A stretch of 64,000 nt of DNA from Thermoanaerobacter ethanolicus JW 200 (GCF_003722315.1 NZ_CP033580.1:1-64000), one strand, 5' to 3'; shown: positions 50,875 through 60,236, counted from the stretch's first letter. Numbers and translations: made by a program. Notes: generated from the sequence alone by a model not told the origin.

Positions 50875-51270
50875 TCACTCTCCAATAATGTTATTAATAT
50901 TCCTATCCTCTTTTATTTTAAGAAGTGATATAATTTTTTCGAAAAGGCCTGTGAAGTCGTAGTAGTTTGCTATTTGTCCGCCACGTTCATTAGTACGGCT
51001 GATGACACGAAGATAGCCTTTTTCAATGAGAGAGTTTTTGTAATTGTGCAGAGTGCGCTCGGAAACTCCGGTGTACTCTGCCATTTTTCTAAGTGAGGGC
51101 CTTGGCAGTTCTGTTGTCCACTTAAAACGCAGTATCTGAGCTACAAACCAGCATTCTCCGACAGACAGCCCCAGTTCTTTTTGAAAAGAAAAAACAGCAT
51201 CCGGGATGCTGGCAATTCCGCTTCTTACAATAACTTCACCAAATCTGGCAGTAAAATTTGATGAAAGCAT
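50875..51270 (-). CDS. HTH replication/regulatory protein
   Basis: The protein (131 residues) has a helix-turn-helix of the HTH_36 type (PSLRKMAEYTGVSERTLHNY) within a winged domain ending YLRVISRTNERGGQIANYYD. AAGGAGG precedes the ATG. It sits just upstream of the replication-type gene with the stops and starts nearly touching, so the two are probably one replication operon. Confidence 0.75.
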   Translation of the reverse strand: MLSSNFTARFGEVIVRSGIASIPDAVFSFQKELGLSVGECWFVAQILRFKWTTELPRPSLRKMAEYTGVSERTLHNYKNSLIEKGYLRVISRTNERGGQIANYYDFTGLFEKIISLLKIKEDRNINNIIGE

Positions 51271-51289
51271 AACATTAACCTCCTTATGA

Positions 51290-51340
51290 CTGAAAAATTC
51301 CTGCTAGGTTCCCGAAGGAGTCCTGTCAGGAATTTTTCAG
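51290..51340. other. Long inverted repeat upstream of the replication operon
   Basis: CTGAAAAATTCCTG (51290-51303) pairs perfectly with CAGGAATTTTTCAG (51327-51340) across a 23-base loop. It lies 20 bases before the HTH gene start. It could be a leader control of replication, a terminator for the other strand, or an origin element. Confidence 0.65.
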
Positions 51341-51433
51341 GGTAGTGTTTTATTAAATGAAATACATGTTTCTCAATTTTTTAGTATATTTCTCGATAAT
51401 ATAGTTGTAAAACTAAATAGGAGTGTAAAAAAC

Positions 51434-51922
51434 ATGAAATTTGATCTTAGCATAATATTAGGTATTATTAGTATTCTTTTAACTATTCTTTTTGGGATAA
51501 TTCCTTTATTCCAAAAACAACCATGGTTTATAAACATTATTTCAGACGATGCTTATGTTTATCAGACACGTATCAATATATATTCCCTACAAAACACATA
51601 CAATAAAGAAAGTAGTCACGATTCAGATTATCTTTACATAATAGTTGCCATTATTGTTTCTTTTATTATTGTAGTTATATATTTTAGATTTAAAGACATT
51701 GTTGCAGTCGTGCTTTCAATATTTAATTTTGTAGGGCTTCTTATTAGTTTTTATATTTTGTTTAAAAAAACACCTCAAAATTATATACGTTTAAGGTTAA
51801 TAAATATATTAGGATGGTTACCTCTTATTTTTTATCCCATATTTTTAAATTATCCATTATTCCAGCCAACAGATTTTTTACAAATTCAAAGCAACATTAA
51901 ATTTACACGGAACAGAACTTAG
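51434..51922 (+). CDS. Hypothetical membrane protein, possibly frameshifted
   Basis: The protein (162 residues) has four predicted helices (ILGIISILLTILFGIIPLF; YLYIIVAIIVSFIIVVIYF; IVAVVLSIFNFVGLLISFYI; LGWLPLIFYPIFL). GGAGTG precedes the ATG. Near 51873-51878 there is a run of six T where a one-base shift would join this frame to the ORF at 51924, giving one longer protein. No family recognised. Confidence 0.5.
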   Translation: MKFDLSIILGIISILLTILFGIIPLFQKQPWFINIISDDAYVYQTRINIYSLQNTYNKESSHDSDYLYIIVAIIVSFIIVVIYFRFKDIVAVVLSIFNFVGLLISFYILFKKTPQNYIRLRLINILGWLPLIFYPIFLNYPLFQPTDFLQIQSNIKFTRNRT

Positions 51923-51923
51923 T

Positions 51924-52148
51924 TTGTATATATGGAAAATCTTTACGAAACGTGCTGACATATTTGGGTTAATAATCTTACAATTTATAGGACTTATATT
52001 TTACCCGATTTTCTATTATGTAAACTTTAAATATTTAAAACTAGAAAAATTAGTAAGAGAATATAAAAAATATATTTTCTACTTAATCTTATACTTTGCT
52101 TCAGTAAATATCTTGTTTAGCGGGCTTATATTGAGATTTTGGTATTAA
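51924..52148 (+). CDS. Short membrane ORF, probable continuation of 51434-51922
   Basis: The frame (IWKIFTKRADIFGLIILQFI ...) has two helices. Upstream of its ATG the same frame is open back to 51849 and reads ATLNLHGTELSLYIWKIFTK, so the ATG may not be a true start. No convincing ribosome site. A frameshifted tail of the preceding gene is the likeliest reading. Confidence 0.4.
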   Translation: MYIWKIFTKRADIFGLIILQFIGLIFYPIFYYVNFKYLKLEKLVREYKKYIFYLILYFASVNILFSGLILRFWY

Positions 52149-52461
52149 TAAAAATTACTCCCTTTATATACAAAGCACCAATAAAACACCACACAAGCCA
52201 CAAAAAGACAACTAAATATGCTAAAACACCTGCAGCTATAATTATGGTGTATAGCAAAAATTTTATATTATTTCTTTTCTGAATTCTTTTTACCTTATTT
52301 ACCATAATCTTTAAATCATGAAATATTGAAAGTACTGTAACAAAATTAAGTAAACTAACAAAAATAAAATTTACATACACATTCTTTAGTGTAGCTAACG
52401 GGAAAACGATAATTAGGGTCGGCAAGATAATAAAAAATATTTTCTGCATTCCCTTTATCAC
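52126..52461 (-). CDS. Hypothetical membrane protein, 111 residues
   Basis: Two pairs of helices (IFFIILPTLIIVFPLATL, VNFIFVSLLNFVTVLSIF, FLLYTIIIAAGVLAYLVVFL) and little else. It overlaps the convergent ORF by 23 bases. GGAGG precedes the start. Unknown function. Confidence 0.5.
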   Translation of the reverse strand: MIKGMQKIFFIILPTLIIVFPLATLKNVYVNFIFVSLLNFVTVLSIFHDLKIMVNKVKRIQKRNNIKFLLYTIIIAAGVLAYLVVFLWLVWCFIGALYIKGVIFINTKISI

Positions 52462-52506
52462 AATGAATACCTCCTATATTTCATTTTGCTCGCATTCATT
52501 ACCTAA

Positions 52507-52629
52507 TTACCTGCTTCCATACTTTTTTGAGTTGAGTAAAATAACAAAGGTTATTACTAGTCCCAAAACTATCCCAAAGAAAATACCGGCTGCTAAGCCG
52601 GCAGTGTAAAGCATATTCAAGTTTTCCAT
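52507..52629 (-). CDS. 40-residue single-helix membrane protein
   Basis: The ORF reads MENLNMLYTAGLAAGIFFGI, then VLGLVITFVILL and ends KKYGSR. AAAGGAG precedes the ATG. One hydrophobic helix with GxxxG-like small residues suggests packing with another membrane protein. It lies directly upstream of the larger membrane-protein gene on the same strand; its product is unknown. Confidence 0.55.
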   Translation of the reverse strand: MENLNMLYTAGLAAGIFFGIVLGLVITFVILLNSKKYGSR

Positions 52630-52660
52630 CTCCTTTCATAAAAAATCCTCAATAAAATAG

Positions 52661-52693
52661 AAAAAACCGGGCTTATCAAACACCCAGTTTTTT
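52661..52693 (-). terminator. Terminator spanning the end of the coiled-coil gene
   Basis: On the minus strand AAAAAACTGGG pairs with CCCGGTTTTTT (one G-T pair) and a T-run follows. The stop codon of the coiled-coil gene lies in the loop. Confidence 0.65.
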
Positions 52694-53065
52694 GCTCAGC
52701 TCTTTTATGCGGTTGTCGTGATATAATGTTTTAACTGTTAAGTTGTTTACGTCCAGCTGAAGCATGTCAATTTTTTCGTCTATCTCATCAATTTTTTCGT
52801 GCAGAAGCTGTCTGTCATCGAATAAAGCTCTTATTTTATCAGTAATTTCAGTATCTATTTTTATTCCTAATTTTTTCACTTCTTCTTCTACATGTTTTAT
52901 CTTTTCTTCTATTCCCGTTATTTTACCTTCTACTCCTGATATCCTTTTTTCTACTCCTGCTATTCTTTCTTCCACAGCATCAAATCTTTTGGCAAATTCA
53001 TCAAATTTACTGCTAAACTCAGTATAAACTTTTTCTAATAAATGAAGAATTTTATCCTCATTCAT
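52676..53065 (-). CDS. Coiled-coil protein (complete copy)
   Basis: The 129-residue protein is one long charged helix: VEERIAGVEKRISGVEGKIT, IEEKIKHVEEEVKKLGIKI, LHEKIDEIDEKIDMLQLDV. Ile/Val/Leu heptads indicate a coiled coil, with no transmembrane helix or enzyme motif. ATG 53065 lies seven bases after GGAGG; the frame from 53107 includes the ribosome site. It may be a structural or tethering protein. Confidence 0.8.
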   Translation of the reverse strand: MNEDKILHLLEKVYTEFSSKFDEFAKRFDAVEERIAGVEKRISGVEGKITGIEEKIKHVEEEVKKLGIKIDTEITDKIRALFDDRQLLHEKIDEIDEKIDMLQLDVNNLTVKTLYHDNRIKELSKKLGV

Positions 53066-53285
53066 AAGAAAGCCTCCATTTGCTTTAGTTATAAATCTTG
53101 ATAACATTTTTTTGCACGCATCTTATTCTTTTTACGTCCTTATTTTCATTCTATGATATTTCTAAGGTTAATTCAAGGTTTAATCTAATCCTTTCTACAT
53201 GACAAATTCCTATCATTCTAAGTTTTTCAATTATATACCGAAATTATATATGTAATGAAAGTTACACAAGATGGAGGTGTTTAAA

Positions 53286-53870
53286 TTGTCACATATGGAA
53301 TTACACAAAAACTTGGAGTTTTTTGATAAAAACATCTGGTCATGGTTTATACATTCGATATTCAATTACAACAAATACATTAACAAAAACAAGGAAAAGA
53401 TAAGAGAAAAAATTCGCACTTATAGATTTCAGAAAAAAATATTGAAAGATATCACCATAGAAAGTAAAGTAAAAAAAGAAGTGGTAGAAAACAGTATGAA
53501 AATTTTAACATCAGTTAGCACTGCTTTCTATGTATTACTACTTCAGTCAGTTTTAACAATATATATTCTTTACATAAACAATATCAATAATTATGCAGTG
53601 ACTCTTATTTCTAGCATTTTAAACACTTTCCCTAAATTACAACAGAACATAGATTATAAAAAATATAGTGGATTTCTTGACGTAGTTATTAAAGATGGCT
53701 TTAGAACATTCAATGATGCCACATATAAAGTAGTTATGATTTTAATGATATGCTTTCTTGGATTGATACTTATGTCGCTCTTTTTTATATACATTGACGC
53801 CAAGCGAAAAAGTTATTTAATTGAAATGTATAGTTACCAAATAGAACATTCAAAGAAATATTTAAGGTAA
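53286..53870 (+). CDS. Hypothetical two-helix membrane protein, second copy
   Basis: Identical to the product of 550-1134, with the same TTG start behind GGAGGTG. In this copy its upstream neighbour, the coiled-coil gene, is complete and divergent. Confidence 0.6.
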   Translation: MSHMELHKNLEFFDKNIWSWFIHSIFNYNKYINKNKEKIREKIRTYRFQKKILKDITIESKVKKEVVENSMKILTSVSTAFYVLLLQSVLTIYILYINNINNYAVTLISSILNTFPKLQQNIDYKKYSGFLDVVIKDGFRTFNDATYKVVMILMICFLGLILMSLFFIYIDAKRKSYLIEMYSYQIEHSKKYLR

Positions 53871-53872
53871 AG

Positions 53873-54250
53873 TTATTGTTTATTCTCGTAACTACTTACT
53901 CCAAATTTAATAACTTTTACATTTACATTATAAAGCAATGAAAATGCTCCATAATCAATTTCTATAAATACTTCTTCACCTTTTGTTTTTCTTTCAAATG
54001 TTCCTGTGATAAAATGGTAAGATGTAATGCCTTTGTAACTCACTGCCTGATCTATTTCATGTTCTATTTTTTTATATATTGTGTAACTTAAATAGCCGTC
54101 TCTTTCAACATCTTTGATATATTTTTCTGCAATACTTTCTATTTTGCTTCTTATAATATGTTCTTTATGTAAACTGTTTATGTTGTAAACCATGGGGAAA
54201 ATTATAACGAAAATAAAAATTATTAAGCTTATAATAACTATTAACCTCAT
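53873..54250 (-). CDS. Small pilin-like or secreted protein, second copy
   Basis: Identical to the product of 1137-1514: one N-terminal hydrophobic anchor and a soluble domain. Unknown function. Confidence 0.55.
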   Translation of the reverse strand: MRLIVIISLIIFIFVIIFPMVYNINSLHKEHIIRSKIESIAEKYIKDVERDGYLSYTIYKKIEHEIDQAVSYKGITSYHFITGTFERKTKGEEVFIEIDYGAFSLLYNVNVKVIKFGVSSYENKQ

Positions 54251-54303
54251 TTTTAGCTTCTTCCTTCCAAATAAAAATAAATTGGTTTAAGCTAAAATTT
54301 TTA

Positions 54304-54753
54304 TTATTGATCAGATACTCTAAACTGCTTTAACACATTTTTATGCACATAAATTGACCTAGGCAGGTCTGCAGGTCTTTTCCCAGCACTTTCGTTGAAG
54401 ACAAGCCTTTGTTTTTCTTTGTTGTAGTCATAATGAAGAATACATAATTTTATAAGAACATCATTATTGAGTCTGCCTTTTCTTGAGAGTGACCGTACAG
54501 CGTCCATATGGTCTTTTTGTAATACTTCGTAATCTTCTTCATCTTGCAGTCTCTTTTGTCTTTTGTACTCATTTCTCCACTCCTTTGCTCTTTTTTCGCT
54601 TTCTTTTTTGCGACGTTCTTTTTCCTGATAATATTCTGGGAATTGTTTTAGCATTTTAGTAACGGCAGGCTGTGAAACGCCTAGTTCTTTAGCTATTTCT
54701 ACTAACTTAAATCCTTCAAGATATAACTCAAGGGCTTTGCTTTTTTTGTCCAT
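54304..54753 (-). CDS. HTH DNA-binding protein, cassette copy 1, second element copy
   Basis: Identical to the product of 1568-2017, with the LVEIAKELGVSQPAVTKMLK helix-turn-helix. Its paralogue in this copy is at 57885-58334. Confidence 0.65.
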   Translation of the reverse strand: MDKKSKALELYLEGFKLVEIAKELGVSQPAVTKMLKQFPEYYQEKERRKKESEKRAKEWRNEYKRQKRLQDEEDYEVLQKDHMDAVRSLSRKGRLNNDVLIKLCILHYDYNKEKQRLVFNESAGKRPADLPRSIYVHKNVLKQFRVSDQ

Positions 54754-54812
54754 AATCTCACTCCTCAGGTTATATTTTTTGTTCCGTATTTTGGGCATAC
54801 TTCGGCTATATA

Positions 54813-54941
54813 CTATGTTTTTATCATCAATTTCCAGCCTTCATCGGCTTTTTCTATTTTGATTTGTGTTATTTTCATGAGAGCTTCTGCTACTTTGAGG
54901 AGGAGGTCTTTATTTTTTATTGGTTTGAATTCCAACCACAT
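54813..54941 (-). CDS. 42-residue small protein, second copy of paralogue 1
   Basis: Identical to the ORF at 2077-2205, with its start again nested in the upstream gene. Confidence 0.6.
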   Translation of the reverse strand: MWLEFKPIKNKDLLLKVAEALMKITQIKIEKADEGWKLMIKT

Positions 54942-55119
54942 TTCTTTTTTCCTCCTCGAGAAATTTTTTTATTTTTGGATAGAGAAGTTGGACGAGTGGT
55001 CTATAGAATTCTTCTTCATCTACTTCTTCATAGCCGATTATTTCTTCCTTATCTGGTGTGAACTCTCCTGCTATGAGTTTTTCTCTTGATATGGTGGTTT
55101 TCACAATTGCCACTTTCAT
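54910..55119 (-). CDS. Hypothetical acidic protein, second copy
   Basis: Identical to the product of 2174-2383; unrecognised, 69 residues. Confidence 0.5.
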   Translation of the reverse strand: MKVAIVKTTISREKLIAGEFTPDKEEIIGYEEVDEEEFYRPLVQLLYPKIKKFLEEEKRNVVGIQTNKK

Positions 55120-55150
55120 AGAATCACTTCCTTTGCTGTTTTTATAATTG

Positions 55151-55366
55151 CTATTTTATGTTACCTTTTGGGACATTAATATTTAAAAAAATATCATCAT
55201 TATTTACCCTAAGAACTCTTTTAATTTTAGTAGCTACATCAAAAGACGGATTTTTAATACCTAATTCAATATTAGTATAGCTGGTCCTTGCTATTCCAAC
55301 CTTTTTAGCTATTTCTGCCTGTGTGAGGCCAGCTTCTTTTCTTGCTTTTTTTAGGTAGTATCTCAT
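55151..55366 (-). CDS. XRE-family repressor (71 residues), second copy
   Basis: Identical to the product of 2415-2630. The operator-like TGTCCC/GTTCC boxes between it and the divergent repressor gene recur at 55376-55526. Confidence 0.8.
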   Translation of the reverse strand: MRYYLKKARKEAGLTQAEIAKKVGIARTSYTNIELGIKNPSFDVATKIKRVLRVNNDDIFLNINVPKGNIK

Positions 55367-55532
55367 TTTTATCCTCCCGCTTTATGTTCCGTTTAGCAAC
55401 TTCACCTAATCTTATTATAGTTCCATTTAGAAACATTGTCAAGGGATTTTTAAAAAAATTTTTCTTTTTGGGACACATTGTTTATTTTAGGGACATTTTT
55501 AGCTACAATAACATAAAAGGAGGTTTCGAAAA

Positions 55533-55925
55533 ATGACATTTTCAGATAGATTGAAAGAGCTACGTAAAGAAAAAAATTTAACCCAAGGAGACCTTGCAAA
55601 AATATTAGGAATAAGTCGTTCCACTATAGCGGGATACGAAACGGAAAGGAAAGAACCCGATTACGAAACCTTAAAGAAAATAGCTGATTTTTTTAACGTT
55701 TCCATTGATTATCTTCTTGGTAGAACAGATATTCGCTCTCCAGTTGACGAGATTACTGAGGCTGTCTCTGATGATCCAGAGCTGTTTGAGTTTTGGAATA
55801 CATTGAAAGAAAGGGAGGATTTAAAGCTTTTATTCAAACAAACAAAAAAACTATCTCCTAAGGACATCAAACAAATAATCAGAATAATAAAAGCTATAGA
55901 AGATGAAGAAGAGAAGGAGGAATGA
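55533..55925 (+). CDS. ImmR-like repressor of module 1, second copy
   Basis: Identical to the product of 2797-3189; followed by the HExxH gene as in the left copy. Confidence 0.8.
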   Translation: MTFSDRLKELRKEKNLTQGDLAKILGISRSTIAGYETERKEPDYETLKKIADFFNVSIDYLLGRTDIRSPVDEITEAVSDDPELFEFWNTLKEREDLKLLFKQTKKLSPKDIKQIIRIIKAIEDEEEKEE

Positions 55926-55930
55926 TTTAA

Positions 55931-56287
55931 TTGAGCAGTATCAATTTACTTAACACTTCTCTCATGAAAGCTTTATTGGATGAAACAATCTCATTTCACG
56001 ATGTTATGAACGCATTTGGTATAAGAACCCACATAATGTTTAATCTACCTTCAACAGTGCTGGGGTTTACATATATAAGTAGGAGAGGAAACTATCATTT
56101 ATTACTAAACGGAAATGTAAATTACAGGACACAAGTTAAGACATTTATTCATGAAATACAGCATATATTGAACGATATGCCACAACGTAGCTATATTATA
56201 GGACTTAACATGAAGCATTTAGAGTTAGAAAATGAAGCAGATGAAATATCAGAGGAAATACTAAAACATCTTACAAAAGCTGAATAA
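55931..56287 (+). CDS. ImmA/IrrE-like metalloprotease of module 1, second copy
   Basis: Identical to the product of 3195-3551 (FIHEIQHILND; TTG start). Confidence 0.75.
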   Translation: MSSINLLNTSLMKALLDETISFHDVMNAFGIRTHIMFNLPSTVLGFTYISRRGNYHLLLNGNVNYRTQVKTFIHEIQHILNDMPQRSYIIGLNMKHLELENEADEISEEILKHLTKAE

Positions 56288-56309
56288 GATTTGGGAGGGG
56301 ATTTTATTT

Positions 56310-57032
56310 ATGTACATATATTACTTAGATGAATCAGGTGATGAGAAAAGTAATGTCTACATTTTTTCTGCATTAGGGATACCGGCAGAAAACTGGAACA
56401 ATGTGTTTAAAGTTATAAAGAGATTTAGGATATATCTAAAAAATAGATATGGCATAAGAATAGCTAAAGAACTACATGCTACCGAATTCATTGCTGGACG
56501 TGGTAAACTAGGAAGTAAAATTGTTACGAAAAGACAACGGGCTTTTATATTTAGACGTTATATTAAACTATTGGCGGCATTAAGCAAATACAATGTTGAA
56601 TGCATCAACGTAAGTGTTAGAAGCTACGAAGAAGCTTTAGACAGAATAATAAATAGAATAAATCGATCTCTTGAAGCAAAGAACGACTATGGAATACTTG
56701 TGTTTGATAGGGGAGATGAAACAAGAATAAAAAAAGTACTACGGAAAATGAGAGTTTTTAATCCAATACCAAGTAAGTATGGTGAATGGGAACCAAACGT
56801 AAGAACCAAGAACATAACTATTGACAGAATCATTGCTGATCCCTTCTTTAGAGACTCGCAGGATGACTATCTTATTCAGACAGTTGATTTTATAGCATAT
56901 GCATTACTAAGATATGATTATCCAACAGGAAAAATAAAAAAATATGGGTTAGAAAATTTGTTCACAGCATTAAAACCAATACTAAACTTACACGCCCATC
57001 CTGCAGACCCGTACGGAGTTGTGAGAAAATAA
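56310..57032 (+). CDS. DUF3800 protein, second copy
   Basis: Identical to the product of 3574-4296 (YIYYLDESGDE signature; LHATEF). Confidence 0.8.
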   Translation: MYIYYLDESGDEKSNVYIFSALGIPAENWNNVFKVIKRFRIYLKNRYGIRIAKELHATEFIAGRGKLGSKIVTKRQRAFIFRRYIKLLAALSKYNVECINVSVRSYEEALDRIINRINRSLEAKNDYGILVFDRGDETRIKKVLRKMRVFNPIPSKYGEWEPNVRTKNITIDRIIADPFFRDSQDDYLIQTVDFIAYALLRYDYPTGKIKKYGLENLFTALKPILNLHAHPADPYGVVRK

Positions 57033-57170
57033 GACAAAAATAAAAGCAAGACCGATTTCCCGGCGACTAATACCGGATCGACCCTGCACTTATAGTATAT
57101 CATGATGAAAAAAGATTGTCAATGTCAAAATATGTCAAATAAAGACATTACTAATTAATTGTTAAAAGTT

Positions 57171-57338
57171 ATGAAAAAAATAGGGGTTTCGCCTTTAGTT
57201 TTTCTTCTAATTGTATTTGCAATCTTATACTTGTACTTTACATTAGATATTACTAAAACATCAAAATTATATTTCCTTGAATTATACAACTATCAGATTA
57301 GTTATGCTAATCGATTAATCGAAAGGTATCGGAAATAG
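57171..57338 (+). CDS. Possible 55-residue membrane protein, second copy
   Basis: Identical to the ORF at 4435-4602; weak ribosome site and overlap with the convergent gene make it uncertain. Confidence 0.35.
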   Translation: MKKIGVSPLVFLLIVFAILYLYFTLDITKTSKLYFLELYNYQISYANRLIERYRK

Positions 57339-57863
57339 TTTATATCTGATAGTTATCATATCCCCATCTTTTTTAACTTCCATTTTAAAAATTTTTTCTA
57401 CGTAATCTGCAGACAAAAACGTTTCGTTATTTTTTACTGATAGAGAATTCCCTAGGCTTATTTTTTCTCTACCAATGGTCACTGTTTTTTCTTTTAAATC
57501 AAAATAAATGTCGTTACTTTTTTCGTTCTTTATTATTATTCTATTTCCTTCTTTCACAACATTTTCTTCTTCTGTTCCGCTTGCCAATACTATAGCTTCA
57601 AGTGGCAAATAAATTTTTGAGTCATAAATAAAAGGTGCTTCTTTGAGGTATATCCTTTTTGTAGATTGGCCCAAAATAAAATTCTCATTGCTTATAGGCC
57701 TTATTCCTATATCTGCAGCGTTAGAGTTTAGATGAAAGAAACTTGGTGTAGGAGTAGTAAAAAAATATAATGCCCATATGACGAACAATAAAAAAGTAAG
57801 TGGAGCAATTATCGTAGCAATAGGGTCTGTAATATTATAAAACAATTCTCTTCTTTTTTTCAT
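57315..57863 (-). CDS. Membrane-anchored stalk-domain protein, second copy
   Basis: Identical to the product of 4579-5127: N-terminal helix, then a stalk domain. Confidence 0.65.
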   Translation of the reverse strand: MKKRRELFYNITDPIATIIAPLTFLLFVIWALYFFTTPTPSFFHLNSNAADIGIRPISNENFILGQSTKRIYLKEAPFIYDSKIYLPLEAIVLASGTEEENVVKEGNRIIIKNEKSNDIYFDLKEKTVTIGREKISLGNSLSVKNNETFLSADYVEKIFKMEVKKDGDMITIRYKLFPIPFD

Positions 57864-57884
57864 ACGTTCACCTCTTTTAATTTT

Positions 57885-58334
57885 CTAATGCGTTGGTACT
57901 CTAAACTGTTTCAACACATTTTTATGCACATAAATCGACCTAGGCAGGTCCGCTGGTCTTTTTCCAGCACTTCCGTTGAAGACAAGCCTTTCTTTTTCTT
58001 TGTTATAATCATAGTGAAGAATGCATAATTTTATAAGAGTATCATTACTGAGTTTGCCTTTTCTTGAAAGTGACCGTACAGCATCCATATGATCTTTTTG
58101 TAATGCTTCATAATCTTCTTTATCTTGTTCTCTTTTCTGCTTCTTATATTCGTTTCTCCACTGCTTGGCTTTTTCTTGGTTTTCCTTTTTACGGCGTTCT
58201 TTCTCATGATGATATTCTGGAAATTGCTTTAGCATTTTAGTAACAGCTGGCTGTGATACACCAAGCTGCTGCGCTATTTCCACTAACTTAAATCCTTCAA
58301 GATATAGTTCGAGGGCTTTATTTTTTTTATCCAT
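57885..58334 (-). CDS. HTH DNA-binding protein, cassette copy 2, second element copy
   Basis: Identical to the product of 5149-5598, with the LVEIAQQLGVSQPAVTKMLK helix-turn-helix. Confidence 0.65.
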   Translation of the reverse strand: MDKKNKALELYLEGFKLVEIAQQLGVSQPAVTKMLKQFPEYHHEKERRKKENQEKAKQWRNEYKKQKREQDKEDYEALQKDHMDAVRSLSRKGKLSNDTLIKLCILHYDYNKEKERLVFNGSAGKRPADLPRSIYVHKNVLKQFRVPTH

Positions 58335-58393
58335 CATTCCACCTCTCAGGTTATATTTTTTGTTCCGTATTTTGGGCATACTGCGGCTATATA

Positions 58394-58522
58394 CTATGTC
58401 TTTATCATCAATTTCCAGCCTTCTCCGGCTTTTTCTATTCTAATTTGTGCTACCTTCATAAGTCTTTCTGCTACTTTGAGGAGAAGCTCTTTATTTTTCA
58501 TTGGTTTAAACTCAAGCCACAT
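58394..58522 (-). CDS. 42-residue small protein, second copy of paralogue 2
   Basis: Identical to the ORF at 5658-5786; start overlaps the stop of the excisionase-like gene (TAATG). Confidence 0.6.
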   Translation of the reverse strand: MWLEFKPMKNKELLLKVAERLMKVAQIRIEKAGEGWKLMIKT

Positions 58523-58851
58523 TATCTTCTGCCTCCCATGGCAATTACTTTACTGTTGCCTTTTTCTTCTTCAAACTTCTTCTGCATCCACTCTTCTAAG
58601 CCTCTCCTAGGGATGATTATTTTTTTGCCATGTATTTTCATAGCAGGAAAATCCTTATGTTTTGCAAGCTCATACATATAGCTTTTACTTACACCTAGCA
58701 CTTTTGCTGCTTCATCTATTGTATAAGCGTCAAGTAAGGATAAAGGCTTTTGTTCTTCTTTATTCTTTTCTGCAGTGTTGAGAAGCTGGATGATTTGAGT
58801 TATAACGTCCGTAATGTCAACTTCAAATTTTATTGTTATTCTGTTATCCAT
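58522..58851 (-). CDS. Excisionase-like HTH_17 protein, second copy
   Basis: Identical to the product of 5786-6115 (YTIDEAAKVLGVSKSYMYEL). Confidence 0.7.
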   Translation of the reverse strand: MDNRITIKFEVDITDVITQIIQLLNTAEKNKEEQKPLSLLDAYTIDEAAKVLGVSKSYMYELAKHKDFPAMKIHGKKIIIPRRGLEEWMQKKFEEEKGNSKVIAMGGRR

Positions 58852-58943
58852 GATTTTTTACCTCCTTATGTAAAATTGGAAGAAATAAGGGTATAATAGA
58901 GACAGAACAGTGGTTATACTTAAAAACTTATTCTGAATTATCG

Positions 58944-59147
58944 TTAAGAACTTTTAGTTCGATTATTTGCTAAAAAAATTTCATCTATAGTAGTATTGAA
59001 GAAATTTGCAATCTTGATTGCAGTTTCCATACCGGGAATTCTACCACGTTCAATTTGAGAAACATAATCCGGAGTTATTCCAAGATTCTTTGCTAATTCT
59101 TTTTGTGTAAGTTTATATTTCATTCTTAGCTCTTTTAGTTTATTCAT
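58944..59147 (-). CDS. XRE-family repressor (67 residues), second copy
   Basis: Identical to the product of 6208-6411. GAAC-N5-GTTC operators recur at 58948-58960 inside the gene and at 59165-59232 upstream. Confidence 0.8.
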   Translation of the reverse strand: MNKLKELRMKYKLTQKELAKNLGITPDYVSQIERGRIPGMETAIKIANFFNTTIDEIFLANNRTKSS

Positions 59148-59300
59148 TAGTGACCCTCCTGTATGAACTTGCTGTTCTTAATCTATTTATATTATACTGA
59201 ACATTTAGTTCTATGTCAAGAACTTTTTGTTCATTTAAATATAAAAAATCGAACATTATGTTATAATTAATTTAAAACTAAAGCGAGTGGTGAAAGGAAT

Positions 59301-59783
59301 ATGTTAGGCAAAAGAATAAAGGAACTAAGAAAGAAAAAAGGACTAACGCAAAAAGATTTAGCCTTATATTTAGGTGTTTCAGATAGAGCAGTAGGATATT
59401 ATGAAAATGAACAACGAACACCTCCTCCTGATATACTACAAAAAATAGCAGATTTTTTTAACGTTTCTGTTGACTATTTATTAGGGCGTACTGATAATCC
59501 ATCTGAAATAAAAAATTTCTCAAAAGAGATATCAAAAAACCCTATTATTAACCAACCCCAAGAATGGCAGCCAAAGCTTACAGAGAAAGACAAAAAAGAC
59601 ATTGCTAAAACTCTAAAAGAATGGATGAAAGACCTCACAAGCGCAGAAGGACTGGCTTTCTTTAATGGTGAGCCGATTGATGAGGAAACTAAGGAATACT
59701 TGAAAGATTCTTTTGAGATGATTTTAAAACACGCTAGGTTGATGAATAAGAAAAAATATACTCCTAAAAAATACAGAAAGTAA
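59301..59783 (+). CDS. ImmR-like repressor of module 2, second copy
   Basis: Identical to the product of 6565-7047. Confidence 0.8.
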   Translation: MLGKRIKELRKKKGLTQKDLALYLGVSDRAVGYYENEQRTPPPDILQKIADFFNVSVDYLLGRTDNPSEIKNFSKEISKNPIINQPQEWQPKLTEKDKKDIAKTLKEWMKDLTSAEGLAFFNGEPIDEETKEYLKDSFEMILKHARLMNKKKYTPKKYRK

Positions 59784-59807
59784 TCCCTGAAATGAAGGTG
59801 ATATAGA

Positions 59808-60236
59808 TTGGTTAAATATTCTCAGGAAGAAATAAAGCAGCTGGCAGAAAAACTCATTAAAAAAACTGATTCTGCCAGCCCCTTTGAAATAGCTAAATAT
59901 TTAAATATTAACATTGTAGAATGTGAATTGGGTAATATTCTTGGTTACTATAAATATCATAAACGTAACAAGTACATAATAATTAATCAAAATCTTGATG
60001 AGGCTATGAAGCTGATTGTATGCTCGCATGAGCTCGGGCATGCAGTTTTACATACTCGTGTTAATACTCCATACCTAACTAAATTCACACTGTTTTCAGA
60101 GAGTCGAATTGAAAGAGACGCTAATGTATTTGCTATGTATGTTTTACAGCAACTAGGTAAATGGAATTACTATGTATTTGTTAATATTTTGAAATTGCCC
60201 GAAGTATTAATAAAAAATTCTAGTTGTGTAATCTAA
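59808..60236 (+). CDS. ImmA/IrrE-like metalloprotease of module 2, second copy
   Basis: Identical to the product of 7072-7500 (CSHELGHAVLHT; TTG start). Confidence 0.85.
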   Translation: MVKYSQEEIKQLAEKLIKKTDSASPFEIAKYLNINIVECELGNILGYYKYHKRNKYIIINQNLDEAMKLIVCSHELGHAVLHTRVNTPYLTKFTLFSESRIERDANVFAMYVLQQLGKWNYYVFVNILKLPEVLIKNSSCVI

